Positions 17,646 through 25,294 of a stretch of 62,607 nucleotides of DNA are shown here, in pieces. The notes beneath the pieces are model-generated. The model was not told the origin of the DNA. It saw nothing but the letters and a program-made list of their open reading frames with translations, and searched no databases. The DNA is from Desulfocapsa sp. (GTDB lineage: Bacteria > Desulfobacterota > Desulfobulbia > Desulfobulbales > Desulfocapsaceae), in assembly GCA_030145625.1 (NCBI GenBank), contig JAQYVF010000019.1:1-62607 (forward strand). The letters run 5' to 3'. Position numbers and translations under genes: made by a program. Position 1 is the stretch's first letter, and each line of letters starts with the position of its first letter.

Positions 17646-17665
17646 CAAGGAGAGGTGTCTCCTTG
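17646..17665 (+). other. Perfect hairpin in the gap before the astacin gene
   Basis: CAAGGAGA-ggtg-TCTCCTTG, an 8-bp perfect stem with a 4-nt loop, in the 106-bp gap. It is not followed by a T-run, so it is not a standard terminator. It contains a ribosome-binding-like AAGGAG but has no ATG nearby. It may be an mRNA processing or stability element. Confidence 0.4.
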
Positions 17666-17727
17666 GAGAAAACACAGCTCAAGACCGGCTTCAAACTACT
17701 CTCAAAAACTAAACAAAGGGTGAGACA

Positions 17728-19017
17728 ATGATGTTGAGGAAAAAGTCTTTTGGTTTGTGTGCCCTAACCGTATTGCTGAGTACCATGCATACAGGATGCA
17801 CACAGCAGGATTCAGAAGCACCAAATTATCAGCAATCACAGGATTTTTTAAAAGAGACGGCAAAAGCAACTCGGGAAAAAGATAAAACCATGACCTTTGA
17901 GGAGTTTGAGAAACAGGTCTACCATGAGCCGTTTTCGGGAGGAAAATACATTGTAAATGGTGACACACCGATCCTGAACAAAAAACATCTGCAGGATTTT
18001 TTTGAGCACCGAATCAAAAAAGAACCGGCACCACTTTCCGACATTGAACTGATTGTCCATCAGGTAGGCGGGCTGGATGCTGTCTGGAACAGTGAACAAA
18101 AGAAAGAAATCACCTATTGCATCAGCACCTCCTTTGGAGATCGCCATGAAAAAGTTGTTGCCGATATGCAGGCTGCAACAGCGGCATGGCAGGCTGTTGC
18201 CGATATTGAATTCATCTACCTTGCTGCAGAAGACGGAACCTGCACACCGACAAACAATAACGTCGTTTTTGACGTTCGGCCGGTAAACGAAAATTCCTAT
18301 CTGGCCAGGGCATTCTTCCCTAATGAACCCCGCAGACAGCGAAATGTCCTCATTGACGACAGTTCGTTTGAGATGCAGCCAGGCGACAACCTGCAACTTG
18401 CCGGCATACTCCGTCATGAACTGGGACATGCCCTGGGGTTTCGCCATGAACATACTCGTCCTGATTCAGGCAAGTGTTTTGAAGATACTGCCTGGCGTCC
18501 CCTCACCGATTACGATTCCTTTTCCGTTATGCATTATCCCCAATGCAACGGGCTTGGAGACTGGACCTTGACCTTAACCGATATGGACAAGACCGGTATT
18601 GCCTGTCTGTACGGTGCTTCATCCACCTTTGTTGATTTTGATCCGACGCTGTGTCCCGGTGGAGATGACGTGGAACATCCGGTCCCGACTCCCGGACCTG
18701 CGAAGAAGGAAACATTCGACAATCAAGTGGTCGAACGAGACAAAGAAATACATTACGGACCGTTTCAGGTTGTAGCAGATACAATTCTGGATGTGCAGAT
18801 GACTGCTCTTGATGAGGACGGTGATCCCGATCTCTATGTACGTTTTGGCCAGGAGCCAATGGTCTGGGAGTTTGACTGCAGGCCGTATCTGATTGGCGGG
18901 GATGAGTCATGTCGCATTGATGTGCCAAAAAATCAGGACAAGGCATTTATCATGATCTACGGGTACAGGGAGGGACAATATAATTTGGCGGTAACCCATC
19001 GTCCCCCCGCCGATTGA
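17728..19017 (+). CDS. Astacin-like (M12A) zinc metalloprotease with C-terminal PPC domain, probable lipoprotein
   Basis: 429-aa secreted protease. The N-terminus is a signal peptide ending in HTGC (C24), an imperfect lipobox, so probable lipid attachment. The catalytic domain has the metzincin motif HELGHALGFRHE (H230, E231, H234, H240), with FRHE as in astacins, and the Met-turn SVMHY (M268). The last ~110 residues (GPFQVVADTILDVQM, then DEDGDPDLYVRFG) look like a bacterial pre-peptidase C-terminal domain. The ~100-residue segment after the signal may be a pro-region. It is one of three unrelated protease types in this island. Confidence 0.88.
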   Translation: MMLRKKSFGLCALTVLLSTMHTGCTQQDSEAPNYQQSQDFLKETAKATREKDKTMTFEEFEKQVYHEPFSGGKYIVNGDTPILNKKHLQDFFEHRIKKEPAPLSDIELIVHQVGGLDAVWNSEQKKEITYCISTSFGDRHEKVVADMQAATAAWQAVADIEFIYLAAEDGTCTPTNNNVVFDVRPVNENSYLARAFFPNEPRRQRNVLIDDSSFEMQPGDNLQLAGILRHELGHALGFRHEHTRPDSGKCFEDTAWRPLTDYDSFSVMHYPQCNGLGDWTLTLTDMDKTGIACLYGASSTFVDFDPTLCPGGDDVEHPVPTPGPAKKETFDNQVVERDKEIHYGPFQVVADTILDVQMTALDEDGDPDLYVRFGQEPMVWEFDCRPYLIGGDESCRIDVPKNQDKAFIMIYGYREGQYNLAVTHRPPAD

Positions 19018-19080
19018 TCAGCGGCCTTCACAGTAATTTAAGGGAATCTCAATTCAGATGAATGGTAGCGGGAGGAGTGT

Positions 19081-19833
19081 ATGAAAGCTCATTGGGTTAT
19101 GTCTGGAGTAAGTGGTGATGGATTTCAATGGACGAAGGATGATCGGAACCGTGTGGCTGAAGGAATGCGCCTTGAGGCAGTGATTGGCCCACCCAATTTC
19201 AAAGAGATCTGGTGGCTGGAAAGCGCCTTGAAGGCCGCACGCAGTGTAGCAAGGGTTAAAATGCCCAATGGTGCGGCCACCGGCTTTTTAATAGGACCTG
19301 ACCTGTTCCTGACAAATAATCATGTCTTTGAAAATGAAGCGGACGCTGCCGCCTCTGTTTTACAGTTCAACTATCGATTGCTGGCAAGTGGTGATGTTGC
19401 CCCCCGGGATGAATGGGTCTGTGATCCTGATGATCTGTTTAAGACAAACCCGGAGCTTGATTATAGCGTTGTCCGTGTCAAGAAAAAGGAAGATAAACGA
19501 GCAGGAGATGTCTGGGGTTTTTATGATGTCGGACATGGTGCGAGAGTACGGACCAGCCAGCGAGTCAATATCATCCAGCACCCCCAGGGACGATTTCAGG
19601 AGATTGCCTTTCGTGACAACCAGGTTCAGGCCGTTGAAGACATATTTATTCAATACCTCACCGATACCGATTACGGCACCTCTGGTTCACCGGTCTTTGA
19701 TGACTGGTACAATGTGATCGCCCTGCACAACCAGCGAGTACCTGACCCCGACAATCCGCACCGCTGGTATCGTAATCAGGGCTACCGCATCGAAGCCATC
19801 ATCCAGGACATCGGCGACTTGCTATCGGAATGA
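19081..19833 (+). CDS. Trypsin-like serine protease (V8/S1B type)
   Basis: 250-aa chymotrypsin-fold protease. The triad is H81 (LFLTNNHVFENE), D127 (ELDYSVVRV) and S201 (DYGTSGSPVF). The first ~55 residues are a helical lead-in (WWLESALKAARSVARVKM just before the first strand), and there is no signal peptide. That lead-in resembles the head segments of proteases associated with effector or signalling proteins, but no named domain can be claimed. The start has GGAGG about 6 nt upstream. It lies 63 nt after the astacin gene. Confidence 0.88.
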   Translation: MKAHWVMSGVSGDGFQWTKDDRNRVAEGMRLEAVIGPPNFKEIWWLESALKAARSVARVKMPNGAATGFLIGPDLFLTNNHVFENEADAAASVLQFNYRLLASGDVAPRDEWVCDPDDLFKTNPELDYSVVRVKKKEDKRAGDVWGFYDVGHGARVRTSQRVNIIQHPQGRFQEIAFRDNQVQAVEDIFIQYLTDTDYGTSGSPVFDDWYNVIALHNQRVPDPDNPHRWYRNQGYRIEAIIQDIGDLLSE

Positions 19834-19901
19834 AAATAAAAACAGGAACGTATCAAGGCGGCTAACTCGTTGTTATACAAACTAACAAGAAGGTGTTGAT
19901 A

Positions 19902-21845
19902 ATGCGAAGCCTGCAAGAGATAGACTGGCCTTCCCTGACCAGAGGCAAACAGTTTTACCCATCTCCTGCTGCCTGGCAGGCCGAACTGTTATATTTTCTC
20001 TTTATTGATCGTTTTTCCGATAGCAAAGAGTATGGTGGTTTTGGTGATATGAACGGTGCCATCGTTGCCGGCCCAACCGGTGAGCGCACGACATCACTCT
20101 TTTCAGAAGAAGAGCATGCGTGGCAGGCGGACCGTCAATCCTGGTTCGAAGCCGGCAAAACCTGGTGCGGCGGTACACTGACAGGACTCCAGGATAAACT
20201 TGGCTACCTGCAGCGGCTCGGTGTTACCGCGCTGTGGCTGAGTCCTGTCTTAAAACAAGTCACCGGCAGTCATGACTACCACGGGTATGGGGTCCAGAAT
20301 TTCCTGGAGGTCGATCCCCATTTCGGTACCCGTGAAGATCTGAAAAATCTCGTTGCCCGAGCCCATGAGGCCGGTATCCGGGTAATCCTCGATATCATCC
20401 TCAACCACAGCGGCGATGTTTTCGCCTATCAGGGAAATTACCGTTACTACTACCACGCAGGACAAGAGTGGCCGGTGGCCGGCTTCCGGACACACAGTGA
20501 GGATGATGGCACCCTTCCCTTTGCCCCCATTGACAGGGATGCATACCCGCAGGCCTGGCCTGATGGCGCCGTCTGGCCGCTTGAATTCCAGTTGCATGAT
20601 GCCTGGACCCGTCAGGGAGAGATCAGAAGCTGGGACAGTTTCCCTGAATATCTGGATGGTGATTTTCTCTCCTTAAAAGATATCAACCATGGCACAGGTC
20701 CCAAAGATCCGGCCATGTCCTGGGACATACTTAAATCCATTCGACAATTCAGAACAGCGCCCGCCTTGGCCAATCTGGCGGAAATATACAAATTCTGGAT
20801 AGCATTTGCCGATCTTGACGGCTTCCGTATTGATACGGTGAAACATATGGAACCGGGGGCTGTCCGCTATTTCAGCAACGTTATCCATGAGTTTGCCCAG
20901 TCCCTTGGCAAGGAAAACTTTTATCTGATCGGCGAGGTAACCGGTGGCCGGAAACATGCAGTAAATATGGTCAACACCACCGGTATTGATGCCGCCCTTG
21001 GTATCAACGACATCCAGGACAAACTCGAGTTCCTGGCCAAAGGCCAGCGCAGCCCGGGAAATCCTGATACCGATCAGCAGGAAGGATATTTCGACCTGTT
21101 CCGCAACAGCCTGCTGGACAACAAGCATACCCATCAATGGTACTCCGGTCATGTGGTCACCCTCTTTGACGACCATGACCAAGTGGGCGTGAAACATAAA
21201 TTTCGCTTCTGCGGCCAGCAGCCAAACAGCTATCAAATGCTTCCGATTGCCCTTGCCCTCAATCTACTCACTGCCGGCATACCTTGCCTTTATTATGGAA
21301 CGGAACAGGCCTTCAATGGAGCCGATCAACGGACTGAAGACGATGGATACAGCGATGTCTTTCTGCGCGAGTGCATGTTTGGCGGTTCATTCGGTTCCCT
21401 GCAGAGCAGTGGTCACCACTTCTTTAACGAGGAGCATACAATATACCGACTGATCCATGCCCTCAGCAGGTTGCGCCGAGAACACATCACCCTGCGCCGG
21501 GGCCGTCAGTATCTACGACAGGTATCTGGCACAGGCACAGAAGATGATTTCCATTTTCCGCAACCAATTGGCGGAAAGCTACGCTGGATAGTAGCCTGGT
21601 CACGTGTCTTTGCCGGCCATGAATATTTATGCGCTGTCAATACGGATCCGACCCAGTCACTCACGGTCTGGATCACTGTGGATCATTGTATCAACCAAGC
21701 AGGAGCCAAGATGACCTGCCTCTTATCCACTGACCCATCCGACCTGGGTATGACTGTGGATATTGAAGAGAGAAACGGCTCAGCAGTGTGTCTTACAATA
21801 CCGCCGGCCGGGGTTGTTGTCCTGCATCAAACGCTTCCCATTTAA
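19902..21845 (+). CDS. GH13 alpha-amylase family enzyme
   Basis: 647-aa glycoside hydrolase family 13 enzyme. Visible conserved regions: ILDIILNHSG (region I), GFRIDTVKHM (nucleophile Asp), FYLIGEVTGG (acid/base Glu) and TLFDDHDQ (third acid). It starts after AGAAGG with an 8-nt spacer; the longer GTG-started frame at 19893 is less likely. There is no signal peptide, so it is probably cytoplasmic, acting on intracellular or imported alpha-glucan; hydrolase versus transglycosylase activity cannot be told. The C-terminal ~100 residues form a beta-sandwich domain as usual for the family. Confidence 0.9.
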   Translation: MRSLQEIDWPSLTRGKQFYPSPAAWQAELLYFLFIDRFSDSKEYGGFGDMNGAIVAGPTGERTTSLFSEEEHAWQADRQSWFEAGKTWCGGTLTGLQDKLGYLQRLGVTALWLSPVLKQVTGSHDYHGYGVQNFLEVDPHFGTREDLKNLVARAHEAGIRVILDIILNHSGDVFAYQGNYRYYYHAGQEWPVAGFRTHSEDDGTLPFAPIDRDAYPQAWPDGAVWPLEFQLHDAWTRQGEIRSWDSFPEYLDGDFLSLKDINHGTGPKDPAMSWDILKSIRQFRTAPALANLAEIYKFWIAFADLDGFRIDTVKHMEPGAVRYFSNVIHEFAQSLGKENFYLIGEVTGGRKHAVNMVNTTGIDAALGINDIQDKLEFLAKGQRSPGNPDTDQQEGYFDLFRNSLLDNKHTHQWYSGHVVTLFDDHDQVGVKHKFRFCGQQPNSYQMLPIALALNLLTAGIPCLYYGTEQAFNGADQRTEDDGYSDVFLRECMFGGSFGSLQSSGHHFFNEEHTIYRLIHALSRLRREHITLRRGRQYLRQVSGTGTEDDFHFPQPIGGKLRWIVAWSRVFAGHEYLCAVNTDPTQSLTVWITVDHCINQAGAKMTCLLSTDPSDLGMTVDIEERNGSAVCLTIPPAGVVVLHQTLPI

Positions 21846-21852
21846 CAATGCT

Positions 21853-21932
21853 GGAGACAGATTAAATTTTTCTTATAAAGGTAGGTGACTGAATATTTTT
21901 TCGTGGCTTTTTACGAAAATCATTCTGTCTCC
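21853..21932 (+). mobile_element. Small repeat element, family 2, copy A (80 bp)
   Basis: Starts GGAGACAGATT and ends with the reverse complement of GGAGACAGAATGATTTTCG, so it has short terminal inverted repeats. The centre, AAAGGTAGGTGACTGAATAT and CGTGGCTTTTTACG, is matched in inverted orientation at 62285-62350. It encodes no protein. It lies between the amylase and propeller genes. Confidence 0.65.
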
Positions 21933-22021
21933 CGGCGACGTTGAGAATGATTTGACTCATTCAGAAATCGGGAAAAGTGTAAAGGGTTATGAAAAAGAAA
22001 AGGAAGGAGGAGGGAACCACT

Positions 22022-23053
22022 ATGAGATCACTATTTTTTTGGCTTATCACTATCACCTTGTTGGCCACCGGCGACCATTCATCTTTTGCTGCCGAAGAAC
22101 TTTATCTGGTCGATTTACGAGAAACACCAGGAAAGATACTTCAAGTTCAAGATGTGAGCTGGAGTCGGAACCCAGTACTGCGCCCCGCCTACATCCGCCC
22201 AGCTGGAGACATCTACACCATTGCCTTTCATGGTAACGGAAGTGCCTATTTTGTGGATTTAAGTCACCGTAATATTTATTCAACAAACGGACTCACGGAA
22301 AAACGAATCTTTTCTTTCGCCACACCCATCCAAGATTTAGACTTTGATTCAAGGGGAAGAATGTACTTCAGTGCTATTGGTGGTGATGAGGGCGTCATCT
22401 ATCACCTCAATCATCATACCGACAACACAACGCCCTTCGTAACCCTCCCATTCCGATCATTGGCCGATCAGACCGGAGGTTTCTGGAATGGGTACTTCGC
22501 CATCTCCCCCTCAGACAAACTTTTCCTCAGTATTGACAATCCTCAGCCTGGCGGTTCATCCCTGTATGCATACCGGGGTGGACAAATGCAAAAACGTTTC
22601 ACCCATAGAGAACGTATCACCGGTTTTACGTTCGTTGATGAAAACACCATCTATTTCACAAACTCCAGTAATCGAGTGTATGAGGTCAGAAATTTCTCTG
22701 ACGTATCGGTCAGACATGAAGAACGGGCCGGCAGAATGTTAAACGATGTTGAGTTACTGAAGGTACCGGAACAGGGAACATGCACAATTTCAGGTCGCCT
22801 ACGCGGAGGAAATGAATTCTGGTCCTCCACCTCTGTCCAGGCCCTGGGACCAAATGTGGTATGGCGTACAAGTCCAGGGAGTTCAGTACGCATATCCAGC
22901 GATGGGGGATATATCCTGCGCAACCTCCCCAATGGCAGGTACCGGATAAGCACTGATATTCGTGGTGATACAATGGCAGGCTTCGAGCCAAGGGAGCGCT
23001 GGCTGAATTGTGGAACAACAATTTCAAATATCGATTTTTCATTTTCTCGCTGA
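22022..23053 (+). CDS. Secreted beta-propeller-like protein of unknown function
   Basis: 343-aa protein with a signal peptide (MRSLFFWLITITLLATG, likely cut near SFA-AEE). The middle shows repeated strand motifs typical of a propeller or strictosidine-synthase/SMP-like fold: VDLSHRNIYSTNG, IQDLDFDSRGRMYFSA, VYEVRNFSDV. The C-terminal ~90 residues (ISGRLRGG, then YILRNLPNGRYRIS) resemble a carboxypeptidase-regulatory/CNA-B beta-sandwich. The start at 22022 is chosen for AAGGAGGAGGG 8-9 nt upstream; the in-frame ATG at 21989 lacks one. Periplasmic or outer-surface location is inferred. Confidence 0.65.
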   Translation: MRSLFFWLITITLLATGDHSSFAAEELYLVDLRETPGKILQVQDVSWSRNPVLRPAYIRPAGDIYTIAFHGNGSAYFVDLSHRNIYSTNGLTEKRIFSFATPIQDLDFDSRGRMYFSAIGGDEGVIYHLNHHTDNTTPFVTLPFRSLADQTGGFWNGYFAISPSDKLFLSIDNPQPGGSSLYAYRGGQMQKRFTHRERITGFTFVDENTIYFTNSSNRVYEVRNFSDVSVRHEERAGRMLNDVELLKVPEQGTCTISGRLRGGNEFWSSTSVQALGPNVVWRTSPGSSVRISSDGGYILRNLPNGRYRISTDIRGDTMAGFEPRERWLNCGTTISNIDFSFSR

Positions 23054-23378
23054 TGAAATCAAAAAAGTGGAAAAAACTGACTTTTACCCAAGCAATATAT
23101 TTATTATTCACAGGATGTTATTTTCAAGAACATGTTACCGGATTGTTACCTCGTAACCTGTATTCTTACTACAGGGTGGCCTGCAAACAATACAGCATAG
23201 GCCATTCAAGCCCGATGCTGTAGCACTCTGAATTGGTGGCACAAAAAACAAAAAAAAGAGCATGAGCCAGGATATGATCAAGGTGAAACATTTTGATCCT
23301 CTTAGCAAAAAATCAGGGGTTGATAAAACTGCCCACCTGAACGAATTGCACAAAATATAGGGAATAAAGTGAGGAACT
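23054..23378. other. 325-bp intergenic region with promoter and leader hairpin
   Basis: No gene seen. It holds the second TGTTACC paired promoter (23133-23166) and, in the expected leader, an 8-bp inverted repeat TACAGCAT / ATGCTGTA (23191-23198 and 23215-23222). A ribosome binding site precedes the ATG at 23379 (GTGAGG). Confidence 0.55.
23133..23166 (+). promoter_or_regulatory. SARP-type promoter 2: TGTTACC direct repeats upstream of a -10 box
   Basis: TGTTACC at 23133-23139 is really ATGTTACC, and the second copy is at 23144-23150; the period is 11 bp. After exactly 10 bp comes TATTCT (23161-23166). Both repeats, both spacings and the -10 are identical to promoter 1, and TTGTTACCTC and GTATTCT are also shared outside the core. 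It would drive the two small envelope genes at 23379 and 24078. Confidence 0.6.
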
Positions 23379-23996
23379 ATGGCAAACGATAATATTCTTT
23401 TCATCTTACTGTCTTTTGGACTCTATCTTCTTTTTGTCCTGGTCCCGATTATACCGGCTGCACTCCTGTACAAATGGTTTCCCGATACTCAGGTTTCCGC
23501 CAATGGCGTCTTGTCCAAGTTTAAAATTAATTCCTCCGGAGCCTTTGCCGCATATCTGGTAACAGTGTTACTGGGTTATTTCGTTGTTGCAGATATTAAA
23601 GAAACCGTACTTTTTCTAGCAAAGAGCAGCGCTGCCCATGTGTGGGTGGTCCGTGGTGATTTACAGCTTCAGGACAAGAATGGAAATGAGATAACAGAAA
23701 CATCACTTTTTGAAACCCGACTCTCTTTTGATTTCAAACCTGATTTCCTCATCCATAAAGATGGAAATGTGGATTTACAAATTCCAGGTCCGGGAAGCGG
23801 TGAACTGCCCCAGTTGTTAATTACCGTTAATGTTGATGGTTTTGGGCAGGAAACTCTTTGTCTCTCGAAACTAACAGATGATGATGCGATGATAGATCGA
23901 ACGTCTCATCTTATTCATCTCAAAAAGCCTCTGATTATAAAGACGCTCAATGATCCGAATCAACTCTATACACCAAATGAATATCTGAACAACTGA
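23379..23996 (+). CDS. Unknown membrane-anchored protein (two transmembrane segments)
   Basis: 205-aa protein of no recognised family. Two hydrophobic segments (about residues 7-31 and 55-80) are followed by a ~120-residue soluble domain with beta-strand character (VWVVRGDLQLQDKNGNEI; NVDLQIPGPGSGELPQLLIT). The alternation of strands and a proline/glycine turn suggests a beta-sandwich, as in carboxypeptidase-regulatory-like domains. It is likely an inner-membrane protein with the domain facing the periplasm or the cytoplasm; topology is not settled. It is the first gene behind promoter 2 and is followed by another small secreted beta-sandwich protein. Confidence 0.6.
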   Translation: MANDNILFILLSFGLYLLFVLVPIIPAALLYKWFPDTQVSANGVLSKFKINSSGAFAAYLVTVLLGYFVVADIKETVLFLAKSSAAHVWVVRGDLQLQDKNGNEITETSLFETRLSFDFKPDFLIHKDGNVDLQIPGPGSGELPQLLITVNVDGFGQETLCLSKLTDDDAMIDRTSHLIHLKKPLIIKTLNDPNQLYTPNEYLNN

Positions 23997-24077
23997 TGGT
24001 TGTTCCTGGAAACAGTATTGAATGACATGAGAAAAACTCACTCAACTATATAATCATAAAAAAGAAGAGAGGAGTGC

Positions 24078-24407
24078 ATGAAACTGAGATTTTTATTGGT
24101 TTTTATCTGTTGCTTTTTTTTCCAGACAAGTGCTGTCAATGCTACCGACCTCAGAGGAAAAGTGGATGCCATAGGCCCGTATGCCTCCGCACCTTTTCCT
24201 CTGGCAAAAGCCTCCGTTAAAATAAAAGAACAGGGAAACACGCAATCGGTGATAGCATTATATCGTACCGGTCGAGACGGTATGTACTATTTTCGTAATA
24301 TCCCACCGGGACAATACCTGCTGGTTGTCAATAATTCCCTTACCGTACCCATTCAGGTCGAAGACACAAAGCTCCAGGATATTGGTCCCTTGTTGTTTCG
24401 CTATTAA
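24078..24407 (+). CDS. Small secreted carboxypeptidase-regulatory-like (beta-sandwich) protein
   Basis: 109-aa protein with a signal peptide (MKLRFLLVFICCFFFQTSA, then VNA-TD as likely cut). The mature ~85 residues show DLRGKVDAIG, then ASVKIKEQ, YRTGRDGMYYFRNIPPGQYLLVV, which is the pattern of the CarboxypepD_reg/CNA-B-type fold seen in export-linked surface proteins. The start is supported by AGAGGAG 5-6 nt upstream. A similar domain is seen at the C-terminus of the propeller protein at 22022, so they may share a binding role. Confidence 0.65.
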   Translation: MKLRFLLVFICCFFFQTSAVNATDLRGKVDAIGPYASAPFPLAKASVKIKEQGNTQSVIALYRTGRDGMYYFRNIPPGQYLLVVNNSLTVPIQVEDTKLQDIGPLLFRY

Positions 24408-24430
24408 CAAGGATACATGGTGATGACTGA

Positions 24431-24473
24431 AGCCGGCAAAATAGAAAATGAGCTTTCTTCTTTTTTGTCGGCT
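24431..24473 (+). terminator. Imperfect hairpin, possible terminator after the 24078 gene
   Basis: AGCCGGCAAAATAGAAA pairs with TTTCTTCTTTTTTGTCGGCT with a few bulges, 24 nt after the stop codon of the small secreted protein. A T-rich stretch lies in the right arm rather than cleanly after it, so its role as a terminator is tentative. Confidence 0.45.
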
Positions 24474-24869
24474 GAATTATTCTCTTCTTCTCTTATTCAG
24501 AGCTCCGCGGTAAAATATTTCACAACCATTATGAAAATACAACTCATCTGGTCGAAATTAAAATTACGGTGCTGCTCCTGAAATTTCCAATCTCTGTTCG
24601 TCGCTCATATTCCTGCAAAATGATTTAAGCTCTCCTTGAGCCGATATATTTTTTTCTCTCCCCTCCCTGTTCTCACTCTCATCTGTGAGAGTAGAGCACA
24701 TATTCACGGAACAGCCGAAATAGGAATCCTTCCTCCTCACTTCACAGGAGTATATTGCTGTTTTAAAGATTCCAGGAATATCACACACAGCTAAGGCAAC
24801 ACCAGCTTACTTTTTTCCACTCAACACACCATGGAAAGCAAGCCCCACCGTAGAAAAGTCGAAAAAACA

Positions 24870-24898
24870 TTGACTTATAACTTACTGTTTTGTATTAG
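24870..24898 (+). promoter_or_regulatory. Sigma-70-like promoter upstream of the BTAD regulator
   Basis: TTGACT (24870-24875), 17-bp spacer, TATTAG (24893-24898). It faces the regulator gene at 25295 but leaves a long leader (about 390 nt) that contains the MITE-like element. A closer promoter inside the element is possible. Confidence 0.4.
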
Positions 24899-25108
24899 TA
24901 ATTACATAGCCTCTTCATCCATACCCTTCAGGGCGTGTATAAGAGTTAACAGAACTGCGACCATTACAAATTAATGCCTGTCAAGAAAGTCGACAAAAAC
25001 AACACAAGAGATGAACATAGAATAGGATCTGTTCTAACTGTGCTTTTTTCCACCAGGTCCCTTGGCCTGAAAAGTAATTTTTGATCACCTTATGAGATAA
25101 TAACAAAA

Positions 25109-25250
25109 GGGTACCTTGAAAAATTAGAATTTTCGTTCAAAATCGAGGCATGAGAAAAATTTTACCGCAGGTATATATTTGATATTCCGAGGATAAAATT
25201 ATTCTCATAACGAAGAGTTTGGGCGAAAAGGAAATTTTGCAAGGTGGCCA
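25109..25250 (+). mobile_element. Fold-back MITE-like element, copy 2 (about 142 bp)
   Basis: Ends GGGTACCTTGAAAAATTAG and AAGGTGGCC. The left arm and the reverse complement of the right arm align over about 65 bp (for example ATGAGAAAAATTTTACC against ATGAGAATAATTTTATC). It is the clearest short form, lacking the central insertion of copy 1. It lies in the leader of the BTAD regulator gene, whose start follows within about 45 nt. Confidence 0.78.
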
Positions 25251-25294
25251 AAAGATTATCTCCCTGACTTCTTTTGACAGTGAGGACGGGCCAC

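Larger units (their letters stand above)
24408..25294. other. 887-bp intergenic region before the BTAD regulator
   Basis: No convincing gene. A 74-codon minus-strand frame at 24564-24788 has no ribosome binding site or recognisable product. Features: an imperfect hairpin (24431-24473), a sigma-70-like promoter (24870-24898), and MITE-like copy 2 (25109-25250). The region is AT-rich compared with the genes around it. Confidence 0.5.

Noticed and set aside
24564-24788. 74-codon minus-strand frame in the gap before the BTAD regulator
   Set aside because: No ribosome binding site, no recognisable product, odd composition; treated as non-coding.
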